NCBI GenBank assembly: GCA_964625575.1
Contig: CAZVBQ010000003.1
Coordinates: forward strand, 235,145 to 299,144
From: UTCHB3 sp964625575
GTDB lineage: Bacteria; Bacteroidota; Ignavibacteria; Ignavibacteriales; Ignavibacteriaceae
Length of the DNA: 64,000 nucleotides
Reading direction: 5' to 3'
Shown: in pieces, positions 41,280-50,247 of the stretch
How the letters are laid out: each line of letters begins with the position of its first letter
Numbering within the stretch: the stretch's first letter is position 1
The notes under the pieces: model-generated
The model's database searches: none
Told to the model about the DNA's origin: nothing
The model's input: only the letters and a program-made list of their open reading frames with translations
Position numbers and translations under genes: made by a program

Positions 41280-42284
41280 TCATTGAAAGATCTCATTCAT
41301 TATTTTCCCGGAATCAATACCCCCGGGACCGGAGAAGTCGCATTTCTTGGGGTCGCCGGGGCAGCGGGTTTGGCAGTAATCCGGTTCGGGTAAAATGAAG
41401 CGGGATTTGTTCCCTACAGGTCCCCATAATGAAGGCGCACAGGCAGGCAGTGGACAGAACAATGAGAGGGTCTCAACCTTCAAAGCAGCGGCTATGTGCA
41501 TGGTACCGGTTGAGGATGAGATCAACAGATCCAGCGCCGCGAAATTCAGGATCGACTCCCGGAGAGTGGAGCCAATATTGGGTGTCGTGATCTCCCCGGG
41601 AAGATGAAGCCCATCAGGAAGGTTGTTATCGGTAACCACCACTTTCACCCCCGGTTTCACTGCTAATTTCTTGATCAGATCGAGATATCCAGATACAGGC
41701 ATGTTCGGAGCGCTGCCACCGCTTGTAACATGAAGACCGATGAGCTTCTCGCCGTTTGGGGCAAGGGATGATCTGATAAGGGCAACTTTCGCCTTCTCTT
41801 CATGGCTCAAATGAATTTCCGTGGCATCGCTCTGAGCGGTTCCACCGGCGGCCTTTACGAATTCGAGACACCAGGTGGCTTCACTTTTAACTGAGGCATC
41901 CGCGCCACGTGTGAGTGCTTTAGTTCCGGTCAGAAAATGATACGGTTTTCGGCTCGTTCCAAATTTCCGCTTTATTCCGCCGATCAGCGTGGCGTACGCA
42001 AGCGTTTCATTCGGTAAAAGCATAAAGATATCGGTGAACTTGTATCCCCGCAGGAAGTGACCAAGATCCATGATCTTTTTAAGCCCCTTGCCAAAATCAT
42101 CCCAAACAAGGATATTATCAACGTATGGATTCTCAAAAAAGATATCACGGGTGTAACTTCTTACGAGAACCGCCACTTCGCAACCTGGAAATGATCGCTT
42201 TAATTCACGCGGAATTGGCGTGGCAAGAACGGTGTCACCTATTCTGTCGATACGGGCTACAAGGAATCTTCTCTTCTCGGTCAT
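41280..42284 (-). CDS. glycosyltransferase family 9 (heptosyltransferase-like)
   Basis: A 334-residue GT-B glycosyltransferase. N-terminal RIDRIGDTVLATPIPRELKR (near residue 11) is the hallmark of ADP-heptose:LPS heptosyltransferases. The C-terminal half has the sugar-nucleotide site (LISSSTGTMHIAAALKVETL near 257) and LFCPLPACAPSLWGPVG. It likely adds a heptose or related sugar to LPS core. The end contains a cysteine-rich CQTRCPGDPKKC segment, as in some family members. Divergent from the methyltransferase gene with 62 bp between starts. Confidence 0.88.
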   Translation of the reverse strand: MTEKRRFLVARIDRIGDTVLATPIPRELKRSFPGCEVAVLVRSYTRDIFFENPYVDNILVWDDFGKGLKKIMDLGHFLRGYKFTDIFMLLPNETLAYATLIGGIKRKFGTSRKPYHFLTGTKALTRGADASVKSEATWCLEFVKAAGGTAQSDATEIHLSHEEKAKVALIRSSLAPNGEKLIGLHVTSGGSAPNMPVSGYLDLIKKLAVKPGVKVVVTDNNLPDGLHLPGEITTPNIGSTLRESILNFAALDLLISSSTGTMHIAAALKVETLSLFCPLPACAPSLWGPVGNKSRFILPEPDYCQTRCPGDPKKCDFSGPGGIDSGKIMNEIFQ

Positions 42285-42346
42285 TTTGCGGAAATTGCGT
42301 TATCTTTCTTTTTGAATTTTGAAATTTAGGAAAAACATTCAAGAAA

Positions 42347-43072
42347 ATGAAAAAAGCCGGTTTTAACTACATCGACCATTACAAACGGGATGCCGAAGAG
42401 TTCGATTATTTCGAGCACCGTTCAGGGGCAACCGCTCACGACGAGAGACGTGTCAGGGAGTACATCATCTCGGAAGTGGATGTAAAAAACGGCAGGGTGC
42501 TTGATGTCGGCGCCGGAAGCGCTTGGGTGGCGGAAAAATTCACAAAAAAAGGTTTTGAAGTGGTGTCGATGGACATTTCACTCACTAACCTGATAAAAGC
42601 GAAGCAAAAAGTGCCCGTCGCCAACCATTCGTGTGTTAGCAGCGACACTTTCAAACTTCCCTACAAGGATGGCTCATTCGAATTGGTCATCGCCAGCGAA
42701 GTGATCGAACATGTTTTTGATCCCGAAGGTTTTGTGAAAGAACTCACTCGCGTCGTGAAACCGGGCGGGCAGTTGCTGATAACCACCCCATACAAGGAAA
42801 AACTGCAATATTCTCTCTGCATTCACTGCAACAAACCCACCCCGCTGCACGCGCACATCCACTCGTTCGATGAGAGGGTTTTGCTCTCCTTTTTCAAGGA
42901 TATCCCCCACTCAAAACTTGAATGGGCTACATTCGGCAACAAACTTCTGATATTTCTGCGGACTTACGTAATTCTTCGATTTTTCCCGTTTCCCTTGTGG
43001 AAATTAAAGGATTCGGCAGCCAATTTGCTCTTCAGAAAGCCCGTTCACATCCTGATCAAATACACCAAATGA
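42347..43072 (+). CDS. class I SAM-dependent methyltransferase
   Basis: A 241-residue methyltransferase of the UbiE/Methyltransf_11 type. SAM motif I is VLDVGAGSAWVAEKF (about residue 52), motif post-I is VSMDIS, and motif II/III is LVIASEVIEHVFDPEGFVKE followed by RVVKPGGQLLITTPY. The substrate is not evident. Flanking glycosyltransferases suggest a sugar or lipid-linked envelope substrate. Its stop TGA directly touches the TCA (stop complement) of the convergent GT4 gene. Confidence 0.85.
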   Translation: MKKAGFNYIDHYKRDAEEFDYFEHRSGATAHDERRVREYIISEVDVKNGRVLDVGAGSAWVAEKFTKKGFEVVSMDISLTNLIKAKQKVPVANHSCVSSDTFKLPYKDGSFELVIASEVIEHVFDPEGFVKELTRVVKPGGQLLITTPYKEKLQYSLCIHCNKPTPLHAHIHSFDERVLLSFFKDIPHSKLEWATFGNKLLIFLRTYVILRFFPFPLWKLKDSAANLLFRKPVHILIKYTK

Positions 43073-44197
43073 TCAACTGAAGTGGTGCTTCACTGCTTCA
43101 AATTCGGATTCCCAATTAAGCTCTTCATGCGCTTTCCGGGCACTTTCGGCAATATCCGCCCGCGTGACAGGATCAGAAAGCTCCCTGATGGCCGCGACCA
43201 CTGATCCGGGGTATTCAGGGTCCGTGTATTTCCCGACTTTGTATTTGTCGATCACTTGCATCATCTGAGGCAGATTGCTGGCGAGCACGGGAATCCCCGC
43301 GGCAATGTACTCGAACATTTTGTTTGGCAGGGCATAATAGTAGCTTTTGCTGATGTTTTCTATCAGGGTGCAGCCAATATCAGCGCCTGCCGTGTATGAG
43401 AGTATCTCATCTTGCGGAATCGTGCCGGTGAATACCACCCTGTCTTTCAAATTTTCTTTTTCAACAAGTTTCTCAAGTTCAACGCGAAAGTCTCCATCGC
43501 CCAGTATCACCAAACACGCGGTGTGAATATGTTTCAGAGATTCAATCAAAACCAGTAGCCCCCTTCCCTTCAGCACCACTCCCTGATAGATCAAAATGAT
43601 CGAATCAGGCCGGAAGCCAAATTTGTTTCGCAGATTTTTCCACTCAATGGATGTGACACGGTGAGGAAGATTGCGCAGAAGAATGAATCTTTCTGCCGGG
43701 ATGCCGTAATCCTCCATCAGAACTTCTGCATCCATCATTCCGGTAACTATTATTTTGTCACAATCCCTTATATAGCTGTTTTCGATAGCAGCAAGAATGG
43801 ATTGTACTTTTTGCTTCTCCTTCAATCCCGCCAGATACCTGAAAAGCTCCCGGGAGTCGTAGTAAAGCGGTTTTGATCTGAATTTGGCAAAAAATGAAAG
43901 AAAGGGAAGATTGTAGATATCAGAAGCTATGTAAAGATCGTATTTATTAAATATCAGCTTCAGAATTAGCGTAACCGCGAATTTCGCGTAGAAGAAGAGT
44001 GAGCTACCGGCTTTACTTAATTTTACAACAGGTACTGTGCCGCCTTGTTGGCGGTCGTACCAGTCAAAGCTGATGGTGTCAACCTGATGCCCCATTTCGA
44101 GCATCGAGCCGAGGAGGTTCCTGGCTCTGGTGTCGTAATTGATGTTACCGAGGAAGGATATTACTACCCGTTTCCCGCTCACCGTCTTAGAGCTCAA
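43073..44197 (-). CDS. glycosyltransferase family 4 (GT-B)
   Basis: A 374-residue glycosyltransferase. N-terminal donor-independent fold starts VISFLGNINYDTRARNLLGS. The C-terminal domain has the GT4 pattern: YQGVVLKGRGLLVLIESLKH near residue 202, then LVILGDGDFRVELEKL, then the E-x7-E region ALPNKMFEYIAAGIPVLASN near 315. Start codon is uncertain: TTG 44197 overlaps the upstream gene by 11 bp, while GTG 44182 starts 5 bp after it. It probably acts in surface polysaccharide or LPS assembly with its neighbours. Confidence 0.87.
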   Translation of the reverse strand: MSSKTVSGKRVVISFLGNINYDTRARNLLGSMLEMGHQVDTISFDWYDRQQGGTVPVVKLSKAGSSLFFYAKFAVTLILKLIFNKYDLYIASDIYNLPFLSFFAKFRSKPLYYDSRELFRYLAGLKEKQKVQSILAAIENSYIRDCDKIIVTGMMDAEVLMEDYGIPAERFILLRNLPHRVTSIEWKNLRNKFGFRPDSIILIYQGVVLKGRGLLVLIESLKHIHTACLVILGDGDFRVELEKLVEKENLKDRVVFTGTIPQDEILSYTAGADIGCTLIENISKSYYYALPNKMFEYIAAGIPVLASNLPQMMQVIDKYKVGKYTDPEYPGSVVAAIRELSDPVTRADIAESARKAHEELNWESEFEAVKHHFS

Positions 44198-45149
44198 TCT
44201 TTAACGTGTTCCTCATTACCGTTCTCGCGTCAAACTTCTCTTTGAACTCGATCAGATTCATGCTGGGAGTCATGGGATTTGCGGCTTTGGTGTCTTGAGA
44301 AACTCCGATGTCCACATATTTGTAACCGCTCTCTGTTGCCCACTTCACCACTTCATACATAACGCGCTGAATCGGTTTCATATATTCATACTCGTATCTG
44401 AGCATGTTATAGAAACAAAGTGTGACATATTTATTGGTGTTGAACATCAACGAGCCGGCGATAGGTTTTTTCTCATGATAAACCATGAAAAGCTTCATCA
44501 TTCCGGGCATCAGTTCATCAATTCTGTAGATGTCTTCAAGGGAATGGGTGGGTTTTACGTTATGACGGGCTTTATTCTCGAGAAGAATGGGGTAAAATTC
44601 ATCATATTTGTTGTTAACCTCAACTTCCAGCCAACCTTCTTTGAAGGTTTTGCGGATGTTACGACGTGTTGTGGGAGCGAATTTCTCGAGGAAATCCTCG
44701 TTCGGATCAAGTTTTATGCAACTGGAAATGTAGTGAAGGTCGTATTTGAAACCCCGCCAGAGCATCGCGAAGTCGAGACTCTGGTTACGTGTTCTTTCAT
44801 AGATGTCGGGAGCGGCGGTCAGTGTGTACCCCTTGAACCCCTTTTGCTTTCCGTATTCGATCAGCAGGTCGATGATGTCAAGAGCTTCCGCGAAACGGAT
44901 GTCATCAGTGACGATTGAACCGTAGCTCGCCCCAATAGGCGATTCGAAAAATCCATCGGGCATTATCCTGCCGGGGAGAACCGCCTTGATATTTCCTCTA
45001 TCGAGAACAATAAGGTGGTTGAATGAAAACTTGCCGGGGACATGATAGTCGAAAAAAACCTGTTTGTGAAAGACCGTTCCGTTATTTGAACCGTCAACGA
45101 AGGCGTCCCACCTTTCCTTCCATTCAGGAGAGTACTCTATTATTTCCAT
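44187..45149 (-). CDS. FemAB/GNAT-like acyltransferase
   Basis: A 320-residue protein of the FemAB-like GNAT family (Acetyltransf_6 type). The N-terminal half has YSPEWKERWDAFVDGSNNGT and an aromatic-rich substrate region. The second half has RRNIRKTFKEG (about 168), then PIAGSLMFNTNKYVTLCFYN and GYKYVDIGVSQDTKAANP, typical of the acyl-CoA/aminoacyl-tRNA type fold. Such proteins modify peptidoglycan bridges or sugars in polysaccharide clusters; the latter fits the neighbours. ATG 45149 follows a GTG that could also serve. It overlaps the GT4 gene by up to 11 bp. Confidence 0.75.
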   Translation of the reverse strand: MEIIEYSPEWKERWDAFVDGSNNGTVFHKQVFFDYHVPGKFSFNHLIVLDRGNIKAVLPGRIMPDGFFESPIGASYGSIVTDDIRFAEALDIIDLLIEYGKQKGFKGYTLTAAPDIYERTRNQSLDFAMLWRGFKYDLHYISSCIKLDPNEDFLEKFAPTTRRNIRKTFKEGWLEVEVNNKYDEFYPILLENKARHNVKPTHSLEDIYRIDELMPGMMKLFMVYHEKKPIAGSLMFNTNKYVTLCFYNMLRYEYEYMKPIQRVMYEVVKWATESGYKYVDIGVSQDTKAANPMTPSMNLIEFKEKFDARTVMRNTLKIEL

Positions 45150-45195
45150 CACTCAGTTTCTGTATTTACCGGAAAATAAAAATATTGATCCTTTA

Positions 45196-45224
45196 AAATA
45201 AAAAAGCCCCGGATAAACCAGGGC
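45196..45224 (-). terminator. rho-independent terminator after the CBM48 gene
   Basis: On the minus strand GCCCTGG (45224-45218) pairs with CCGGGGC (45212-45206), one G-U, with a 5-nt loop. A U run (45205-45199) follows. It lies 25 bp past the CBM48 gene stop. Confidence 0.82.
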
Positions 45225-45248
45225 CGGATACATACGGGAGATCAATTC

Positions 45249-45566
45249 TTATTTGGTGAGATCAAGAAGACCGTTCTGTGAATCAGCGTAAGGTGAACTT
45301 ACAAATCCATCGGCTTCATTGTCATTTACCCAGGTATTACCGTCGAGAACATATCTGAACTGGTAAACTGATCCTGTTGGAATTTCAGCTACTAAAGAGA
45401 ATGAACCGTCTTTCTTAAGTTTGCTCATCGGGTGAGCCTCAGCATTCCATCCATTGAAATCACCAACAACGCTGGCGCTCTGGAACGGCTTGCCAATTTC
45501 CTTCTCAATTCTGAAGGTCACCTTGCAGACAGGCTCGCTCTTTAAGAACTGTTTTTTAACAGACAT
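45249..45566 (-). CDS. stand-alone CBM48/AMPK-type glycogen-binding domain protein
   Basis: A 105-residue protein made almost entirely of one isoamylase-N/CBM48 domain: VTFRIEKEIGKPF, then SVVGDFNGWNAEAHPMSK with the W-containing sugar-binding loop, then GSVYQFRYVLDGNTWVND. There is no signal peptide, so it is cytoplasmic. Stand-alone CBM48 proteins presumably bind glycogen or regulate glycogen enzymes, but no such enzymes are nearby. ATG 45566 has GAGG five bases upstream; ATG 45569 would be too close. It has its own terminator. Confidence 0.82.
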   Translation of the reverse strand: MSVKKQFLKSEPVCKVTFRIEKEIGKPFQSASVVGDFNGWNAEAHPMSKLKKDGSFSLVAEIPTGSVYQFRYVLDGNTWVNDNEADGFVSSPYADSQNGLLDLTK

Positions 45567-45651
45567 CATTACCTCGAAAACTTGTGATTGAAATATTTAT
45601 CAAAATCTTTGATTCAAATTTACTGCCACGTAGGTCTCTATGCAAGAAAAA

Positions 45652-45794
45652 TCGACCGTTCGGTCATCCGACCGAGCCATTTTTTAACATTTTTATCCCT
45701 GTTTTGGCTCGGCCGGTCGGCCGATTGAGCTGTTTTGGTCATCTTATGATGACCTTTTTCGCCAGAGTGATTGCTCGGCCGGTTGGCCGGTTGA
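45652..45794. repeat. GC-rich palindromic repeats in a divergent intergenic region
   Basis: GCTCGGCCGGTCGGCCGATTGAG (45707-45729; a 23-mer, first 20 bases GCTCGGCCGGTCGGCCGATT) and a near copy at 45773-45795 differ at two positions. CCGACCGAGCC (45668-45678) is a near-inverted copy that can pair with GGCTCGGCCGG (45706-45716). The 370-bp gap between the CBM48 start and the APC permease start holds these repeats and one terminator-like hairpin; no gene was recognised in it. Confidence 0.65.
45737..45759 (+). terminator. terminator-like hairpin in the APC permease leader
   Basis: GGTCATC (45737-45743) and GATGACC (45748-45754) form a perfect 7-bp stem with loop TTAT, followed by five T. It is 178 bp upstream of the permease ATG. 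It might attenuate transcripts entering the gene or end stray ones. Confidence 0.5.
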
Positions 45795-45936
45795 GAATTC
45801 TTACCGCTTGCATTCATGGAGTCAGCGCGCTTGAAATCCCCCGCCGATCGCGGTAACCATGAAAAATACGGATTAAAATATCACTGTTATTGAGTAAATT
45901 TAAGTTTGTGTTTACTACATTTTTTTCGGGACTTTA

Positions 45937-47274
45937 ATGCCAAATGACAACAAAAAGCACAGTTTATTAACAGCGACCACGGTAACTATCTCAACAATGA
46001 TAGGTACCGGTGTCTTTACCAGCCTTGGGTTCCAGGTTTTCGATATTCAGTCGGTACCCCCACTGCTTGCACTTTGGATCATAGGCGGGGTCATCGCCAC
46101 TGCGGGAGCGCTCACCTATGGTGAACTTACCTCCGCGTTCCCCCGTTCAGGTGGCGAGTACAACTTCCTTTCCAAACTGTATCACCCGATCGTCGGATTT
46201 CTATCCGGCTATGTCTCGGCTACTGTCGCGTTCGCGGCACCGATAGCTCTCGCCGGAATGGCACTCGGAACATACTTTGGCGGAGTGATATCAGACAAGG
46301 CTGATTCAAATTTTGAATCGGTTAAAATGATGATCGCGCTGGGTGCCGTCTTTGTGATGACAGTTGTGCATATTATCAAGGTTAGTGTCAGCGGTAATTT
46401 TCAAAAATATATCACCTCACTGGTGGTAATATTAATAGTGGGGCTTATCGGGTCGGCCTTTGTGTTCGGGAACGCGACACCACTTCCCTTTCTCGGATTC
46501 GATTACGATTTTGCGGCCCTGTTAAGCACACCTTTTGCCGTCTCATTAATTTACGTTTCATATTCTTACTCGGGGTGGAACGGTGCCGCTTACATAACCG
46601 AGGAGGTGGAGAATCCAACACGAAACGTTCCGCTCGCTCTCTTTCTGGGTACGATGATCGTGATGGTGTTATATGTACTACTTAACTTCGCGTTTTTGTA
46701 CATTGTGCCGGTTGATCAACTTAAAGGACAGATAGATGTGGGGCTTCTCGCCGCGAAGGGAGTATTTGGGGATTCCGGCGCGGTAATTGTCGGGCTCCTC
46801 ATATCCGTATGTCTTATGTCAGCAATCTCCGGAATGACTTTTATTGGGCCAAGAGTTACGCAAACCATGATGAAGGATGTTATACCTAACATCTATAACA
46901 GATACCGCAGTCTCAGGAAAGAAGTCCCGGTGGTGCCGATACTTTTTCAGAGTGCAGTGGCTGTATTTATGATAGTCACCTATACATTTGAGCAGGTGCT
47001 GGTATACATTGGTTTTACGTTGAGTTTGTCAACTACAGCAACCGTGTTTGGAATTTTTATTCTTCGCACCAAACTAAAACACATCCCAAGAACTTATAAA
47101 ACATTCGGGTATCCCGTAACCCCGATTATTTTCATCCTGTTTGAGTTATGGATGCTTACTCACATTCTCATGGACAAACCGGCAGAGTCTCTCGCGGGAC
47201 TTGCCACAGTACTCTCCGGAGTTGCGGTTTACTATATCGCGGGTCATTTTAATAAAAAATTCGAAAATCAATAA
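45937..47274 (+). CDS. APC-family amino acid permease
   Basis: A 445-residue inner-membrane transporter with about 12 hydrophobic segments. The APC start signature ATTVTISTMIGTGVFTSLGF lies near residue 13, followed by GGVIATAGALTYGELTSAFP and GGEYNFLSKLYHP. Conserved YSGWNGAAYITEEVENPTRN is near residue 212. It most resembles amino acid/polyamine permeases of the LAT-like branch; substrate unknown. It starts after a long leader with GC-rich palindromes and a hairpin, and a lipoprotein gene follows by 15 bp. Confidence 0.9.
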   Translation: MPNDNKKHSLLTATTVTISTMIGTGVFTSLGFQVFDIQSVPPLLALWIIGGVIATAGALTYGELTSAFPRSGGEYNFLSKLYHPIVGFLSGYVSATVAFAAPIALAGMALGTYFGGVISDKADSNFESVKMMIALGAVFVMTVVHIIKVSVSGNFQKYITSLVVILIVGLIGSAFVFGNATPLPFLGFDYDFAALLSTPFAVSLIYVSYSYSGWNGAAYITEEVENPTRNVPLALFLGTMIVMVLYVLLNFAFLYIVPVDQLKGQIDVGLLAAKGVFGDSGAVIVGLLISVCLMSAISGMTFIGPRVTQTMMKDVIPNIYNRYRSLRKEVPVVPILFQSAVAVFMIVTYTFEQVLVYIGFTLSLSTTATVFGIFILRTKLKHIPRTYKTFGYPVTPIIFILFELWMLTHILMDKPAESLAGLATVLSGVAVYYIAGHFNKKFENQ

Positions 47275-47289
47275 CAAGGTTAAACAGTA

Positions 47290-48528
47290 ATGAAAAACAA
47301 TTTTTCTCTAATGCTGAAAAAGTTGATCCCTGTAAATTCCTTCCTCCTGATCGCTCTTTTTGTCATCCTCTCCGGGTGTCAGAAAACCGCGTCAACCACC
47401 CCGGTGAAAGAAGATACAGTTAAAAAGGAAACATCTGCACCGGTTGCCGAAACCACACAAAAGCTCGACCTCTCAAAATATGACATGCGTTACGACGACA
47501 TGGCAAAGATCCTTGGGGGCATTGAAGTGGCGGCTACGTCCAAATACTACAAATTAACTCAGGACAAAGGCTGGAAGGAACACCAGAAATTCTTCACAAC
47601 CCGTTGGTCAAAACTTGAAAAGGATATCCTTGACTCGGTCGAGTACTGGGCATCCACTGAGTTGAAGGATTTTGATCCCATGGCTAAAACAGTTTTCTAC
47701 CCCTTCGGTGGTCCTGACTTTCTGTTCGCAAACAAGTTCTTCCCTAATGCCAATCTCTACATTCTCCAGGGTCTTGAACCTGTGAACAAATTGCCCGATG
47801 AGATCAAGGCTACCGACGCGAGTCTTAAAGATTATCTTGATGATCTTCAGCAGTCACTCAGAATTCTTACCACACGCGGTTATTTCATAACAAAACAGAT
47901 GAACAGCGATCTTCAGCAGGGCATTTTCCGTGGAGTTATCCCGGTTATGTTCCTCTTCCTCGCCAGAACAGATAACACTGTACTCGATGTTAAATATATC
48001 ACCACCAACAAAGACGGTGACTTCCTTCTCCAGGATGATCAGTTGCTTTCCGGTGACCAGCTTAAGAGCGGCGCCAAAGGTTGCGTGATCTATTTCACCG
48101 ACAAGAATCAGAAGGAAGTTAAAAAGCTTTACTACTTCAGTTCTGACACTCAGAATGCTTCATGGGCGAAAAGGAAGAACATTCAGAAACTCGTAACCGA
48201 GAACGCTCCGGTTATCTTCTTTACCAAAGCCGCGTCATATCTTCTGCATGGCGAAGGTTTTTCCGCTCTTCGCGCTTTCATACTCGAGAATGCCAGCTAC
48301 CTGGTTCAGACCGATACAGGTATTCCTGTTAAATTCCTTGAAAACGGGAAGTGGGACATGACTTACTACGGTACTTACATCAAACCGATCGGTGATTTCC
48401 CGTGGGCTTATCAGGCACAGATGAAAACCATCTACAGCGACAAATCAAAAGTTAAACACATGCCTTTTGGTATCTGCTACAGATGGAAAAAAGAAGAATC
48501 GAATATTATGAAGGGAATTAAGAAGTAG
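47290..48528 (+). CDS. lipoprotein of unknown function
   Basis: A 412-residue lipoprotein: signal peptide FLLIALFVILSGC (Cys at about residue 30), a low-complexity T/K/E linker to about 65, then a globular domain with WKEHQKFFTTRWSKLEKD, FYPFGGPDFLFANKFFPNAN and a C-terminal KPIGDFPWAYQAQMKTIYSD. I do not recognise the family and see no catalytic signature. The conserved-looking FGGPD and GIFRGVIPVMFLFLAR segments could help identify it. It follows the permease in one likely transcript and has a strong terminator. Confidence 0.7.
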   Translation: MKNNFSLMLKKLIPVNSFLLIALFVILSGCQKTASTTPVKEDTVKKETSAPVAETTQKLDLSKYDMRYDDMAKILGGIEVAATSKYYKLTQDKGWKEHQKFFTTRWSKLEKDILDSVEYWASTELKDFDPMAKTVFYPFGGPDFLFANKFFPNANLYILQGLEPVNKLPDEIKATDASLKDYLDDLQQSLRILTTRGYFITKQMNSDLQQGIFRGVIPVMFLFLARTDNTVLDVKYITTNKDGDFLLQDDQLLSGDQLKSGAKGCVIYFTDKNQKEVKKLYYFSSDTQNASWAKRKNIQKLVTENAPVIFFTKAASYLLHGEGFSALRAFILENASYLVQTDTGIPVKFLENGKWDMTYYGTYIKPIGDFPWAYQAQMKTIYSDKSKVKHMPFGICYRWKKEESNIMKGIKK

Positions 48529-48549
48529 GTTCCTGCTTTTAAGATTCAA

Positions 48550-48583
48550 GGGGTCATGATCGTTGTCATGACCCCTTTTTTTT
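48550..48583 (+). terminator. rho-independent terminator after the lipoprotein gene
   Basis: GGGGTCATGA (48550-48559) and TCATGACCCC (48566-48575) form a perfect 10-bp stem with a 6-nt loop, followed by eight T. It ends the APC permease/lipoprotein unit; the convergent gene's stop is 8 bp beyond. Confidence 0.93.
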
Positions 48584-48590
48584 ATATCAA

Positions 48591-50195
48591 TTATCCAAGC
48601 GCGTAAAGATAACCATCCCTGCTTGAGCAGTAAACGGTATCATCCCAAACGATGGGGGTGGCTTCAAATGAACCGGGATTAAATGTATCAAGTTTTTTCA
48701 ACTTCACTCCGTACTCAACACCGGCTGCATTCTTTGCAGTTGTACCGGCATCTCCCGCTTTCCCTTTCACAAATTCCATTTGTACCAGATGCAATCCGTT
48801 ATAGGTCGGAGCCACGATCTTATTACCGCTCGTAATTATCGGAGTTGCGATCGAGGGACCCACGTTAAGTTTCGCGAGCAATTTCGGAACAGGGTATTTG
48901 CCTTTGTTAAGCATGTCGGGCGTTGTCTCCTTTGAGAGTTCATGCTGACTGCACACGTAGAGATTGCCATCGATAGCCAGAGTAACCCAGATATCGGGGT
49001 ATTCCTTGTTTGGATTGTATTCATCGTTGATGGCTACAGTTCCTATCACGCCTCCTTCCCACTCTGCAACATTAGCGTTGCGTGTCGGGAAGTACCATAC
49101 CACGGAATCCTGCGCGGATTTCGAGGGATCAAGCTTAATGATGCCTCCCTTGCCCGGGATATACTGTTTCTCGATCGAGGCGAGGATCATGTTCTCTTTG
49201 GTGACCACGGTTGAACCATCAATATCGGAACCGGTGTAATAGTCGTAGTCAATCTCCATCGTTTTTATATTCACACCGTAGATGTGTCCCGCCCCTGAGG
49301 CAATGAACACCCTGTCACCCAACCGGCAAGGGCTCGCTTCTACCACGATATTGTTACCATGTTTCGCGGCGTCAGCATCATCGTAGAGCTTAACCTTTCC
49401 GAGAACTTTGGGTTGCTTGATTCCATCCAGAAGCGCGGCATCATTAACCTTGCTGCTAAGGAAAAATCCATATCCGCTTTCGACAGCGTTAAAAAGGACG
49501 CCATCACCAAGATCAAGTGGTGAGCTGTCATTATCACGACTGTAACAAACGGTTTTAGGCACATTGAAGCGCCACAGCTCTTTACCGGTTCTGTAAGAAA
49601 CAGCCCTGAAACTCGGAACAATCTTTGAGCCCGCTACAGTGTTTCCGTTTCCAAGCCTGCTCCCCTGAAGAAGTACTATCCGGTCCTGCTCAGGAGCCGA
49701 CTTATCAATATAAACCGTACCGGAACCTTTCATAATATCATCGTTTTTGTAGCGCCAAACTTCTTTAAGACCGTTGGCCTCAAACTTCCGCAAGTACTGA
49801 TCGTACGCACCGAGAACGAGCATAACCTTCCCGTTTTCGATGTAAACTGTCGGCTGTCCGGTCCATCCCGCGCCGCAAAAAGACTTCTTGTTTCTCCCCA
49901 CAACGGAAGTGGAGCATCCAAGCCGGAACTTGGATTTTACTCTCAGTTTGCTCACGTCTCCCTTTCCATAGAAACGGCGGAATTCGTTTCCGAGAAAGGT
50001 TGCCATCATTATCTCTGTGTCACCATCCTTCCACGGATTATCAACCGGTGGTTTTGGTTCAGGCCCCTCCAAAGCCTTTTCATTTGGCTTGCCTTTTCCA
50101 TTACTGCATGCGGAAAGTGAGATGGTGCCAACGCCGGTGGCTGCAAGCGCGCCAACCACGCCAAGCGCTCTGAGAAATTCTCTTCTGGTAGTCAT
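48591..50195 (-). CDS. Tat-exported PQQ-like beta-propeller protein
   Basis: A 534-residue protein. It starts with a twin-arginine signal (TTRREFLRALG) and a hydrophobic stretch ending LSACSNG, which also looks like a lipobox, so it may be a Tat-exported lipoprotein. The rest is a PQQ-type propeller with repeated strands: GQPTVYIENGKVMLVLGAYD, LFNAVESGYGFFL, GHIYGVNIKTMEIDYDYYTG and the final TVYCSSRDGYLYALG. Cofactor binding is not evident and many such propellers are structural or sensory. The gene lies downstream of the thiamine operon on the same strand, without a visible functional link. Confidence 0.82.
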   Translation of the reverse strand: MTTRREFLRALGVVGALAATGVGTISLSACSNGKGKPNEKALEGPEPKPPVDNPWKDGDTEIMMATFLGNEFRRFYGKGDVSKLRVKSKFRLGCSTSVVGRNKKSFCGAGWTGQPTVYIENGKVMLVLGAYDQYLRKFEANGLKEVWRYKNDDIMKGSGTVYIDKSAPEQDRIVLLQGSRLGNGNTVAGSKIVPSFRAVSYRTGKELWRFNVPKTVCYSRDNDSSPLDLGDGVLFNAVESGYGFFLSSKVNDAALLDGIKQPKVLGKVKLYDDADAAKHGNNIVVEASPCRLGDRVFIASGAGHIYGVNIKTMEIDYDYYTGSDIDGSTVVTKENMILASIEKQYIPGKGGIIKLDPSKSAQDSVVWYFPTRNANVAEWEGGVIGTVAINDEYNPNKEYPDIWVTLAIDGNLYVCSQHELSKETTPDMLNKGKYPVPKLLAKLNVGPSIATPIITSGNKIVAPTYNGLHLVQMEFVKGKAGDAGTTAKNAAGVEYGVKLKKLDTFNPGSFEATPIVWDDTVYCSSRDGYLYALG

Positions 50196-50247
50196 GTTAC
50201 TTAAAATTAATTCAGAAATAATTTACAATTTACGAAAGTAAGGCGAG

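Noticed and set aside
43067..43078. Abutting convergent stops (TGATCA) as a regulatory site
   Set aside because: This arises simply from TGA and TCA meeting; no hairpin or T run accompanies it.
45584..45856. An open frame of about 90 codons in the CBM48-APC gap
   Set aside because: It translates the GC-rich palindromes (ARPVGRL repeated) and has no family resemblance or ribosome-binding site.
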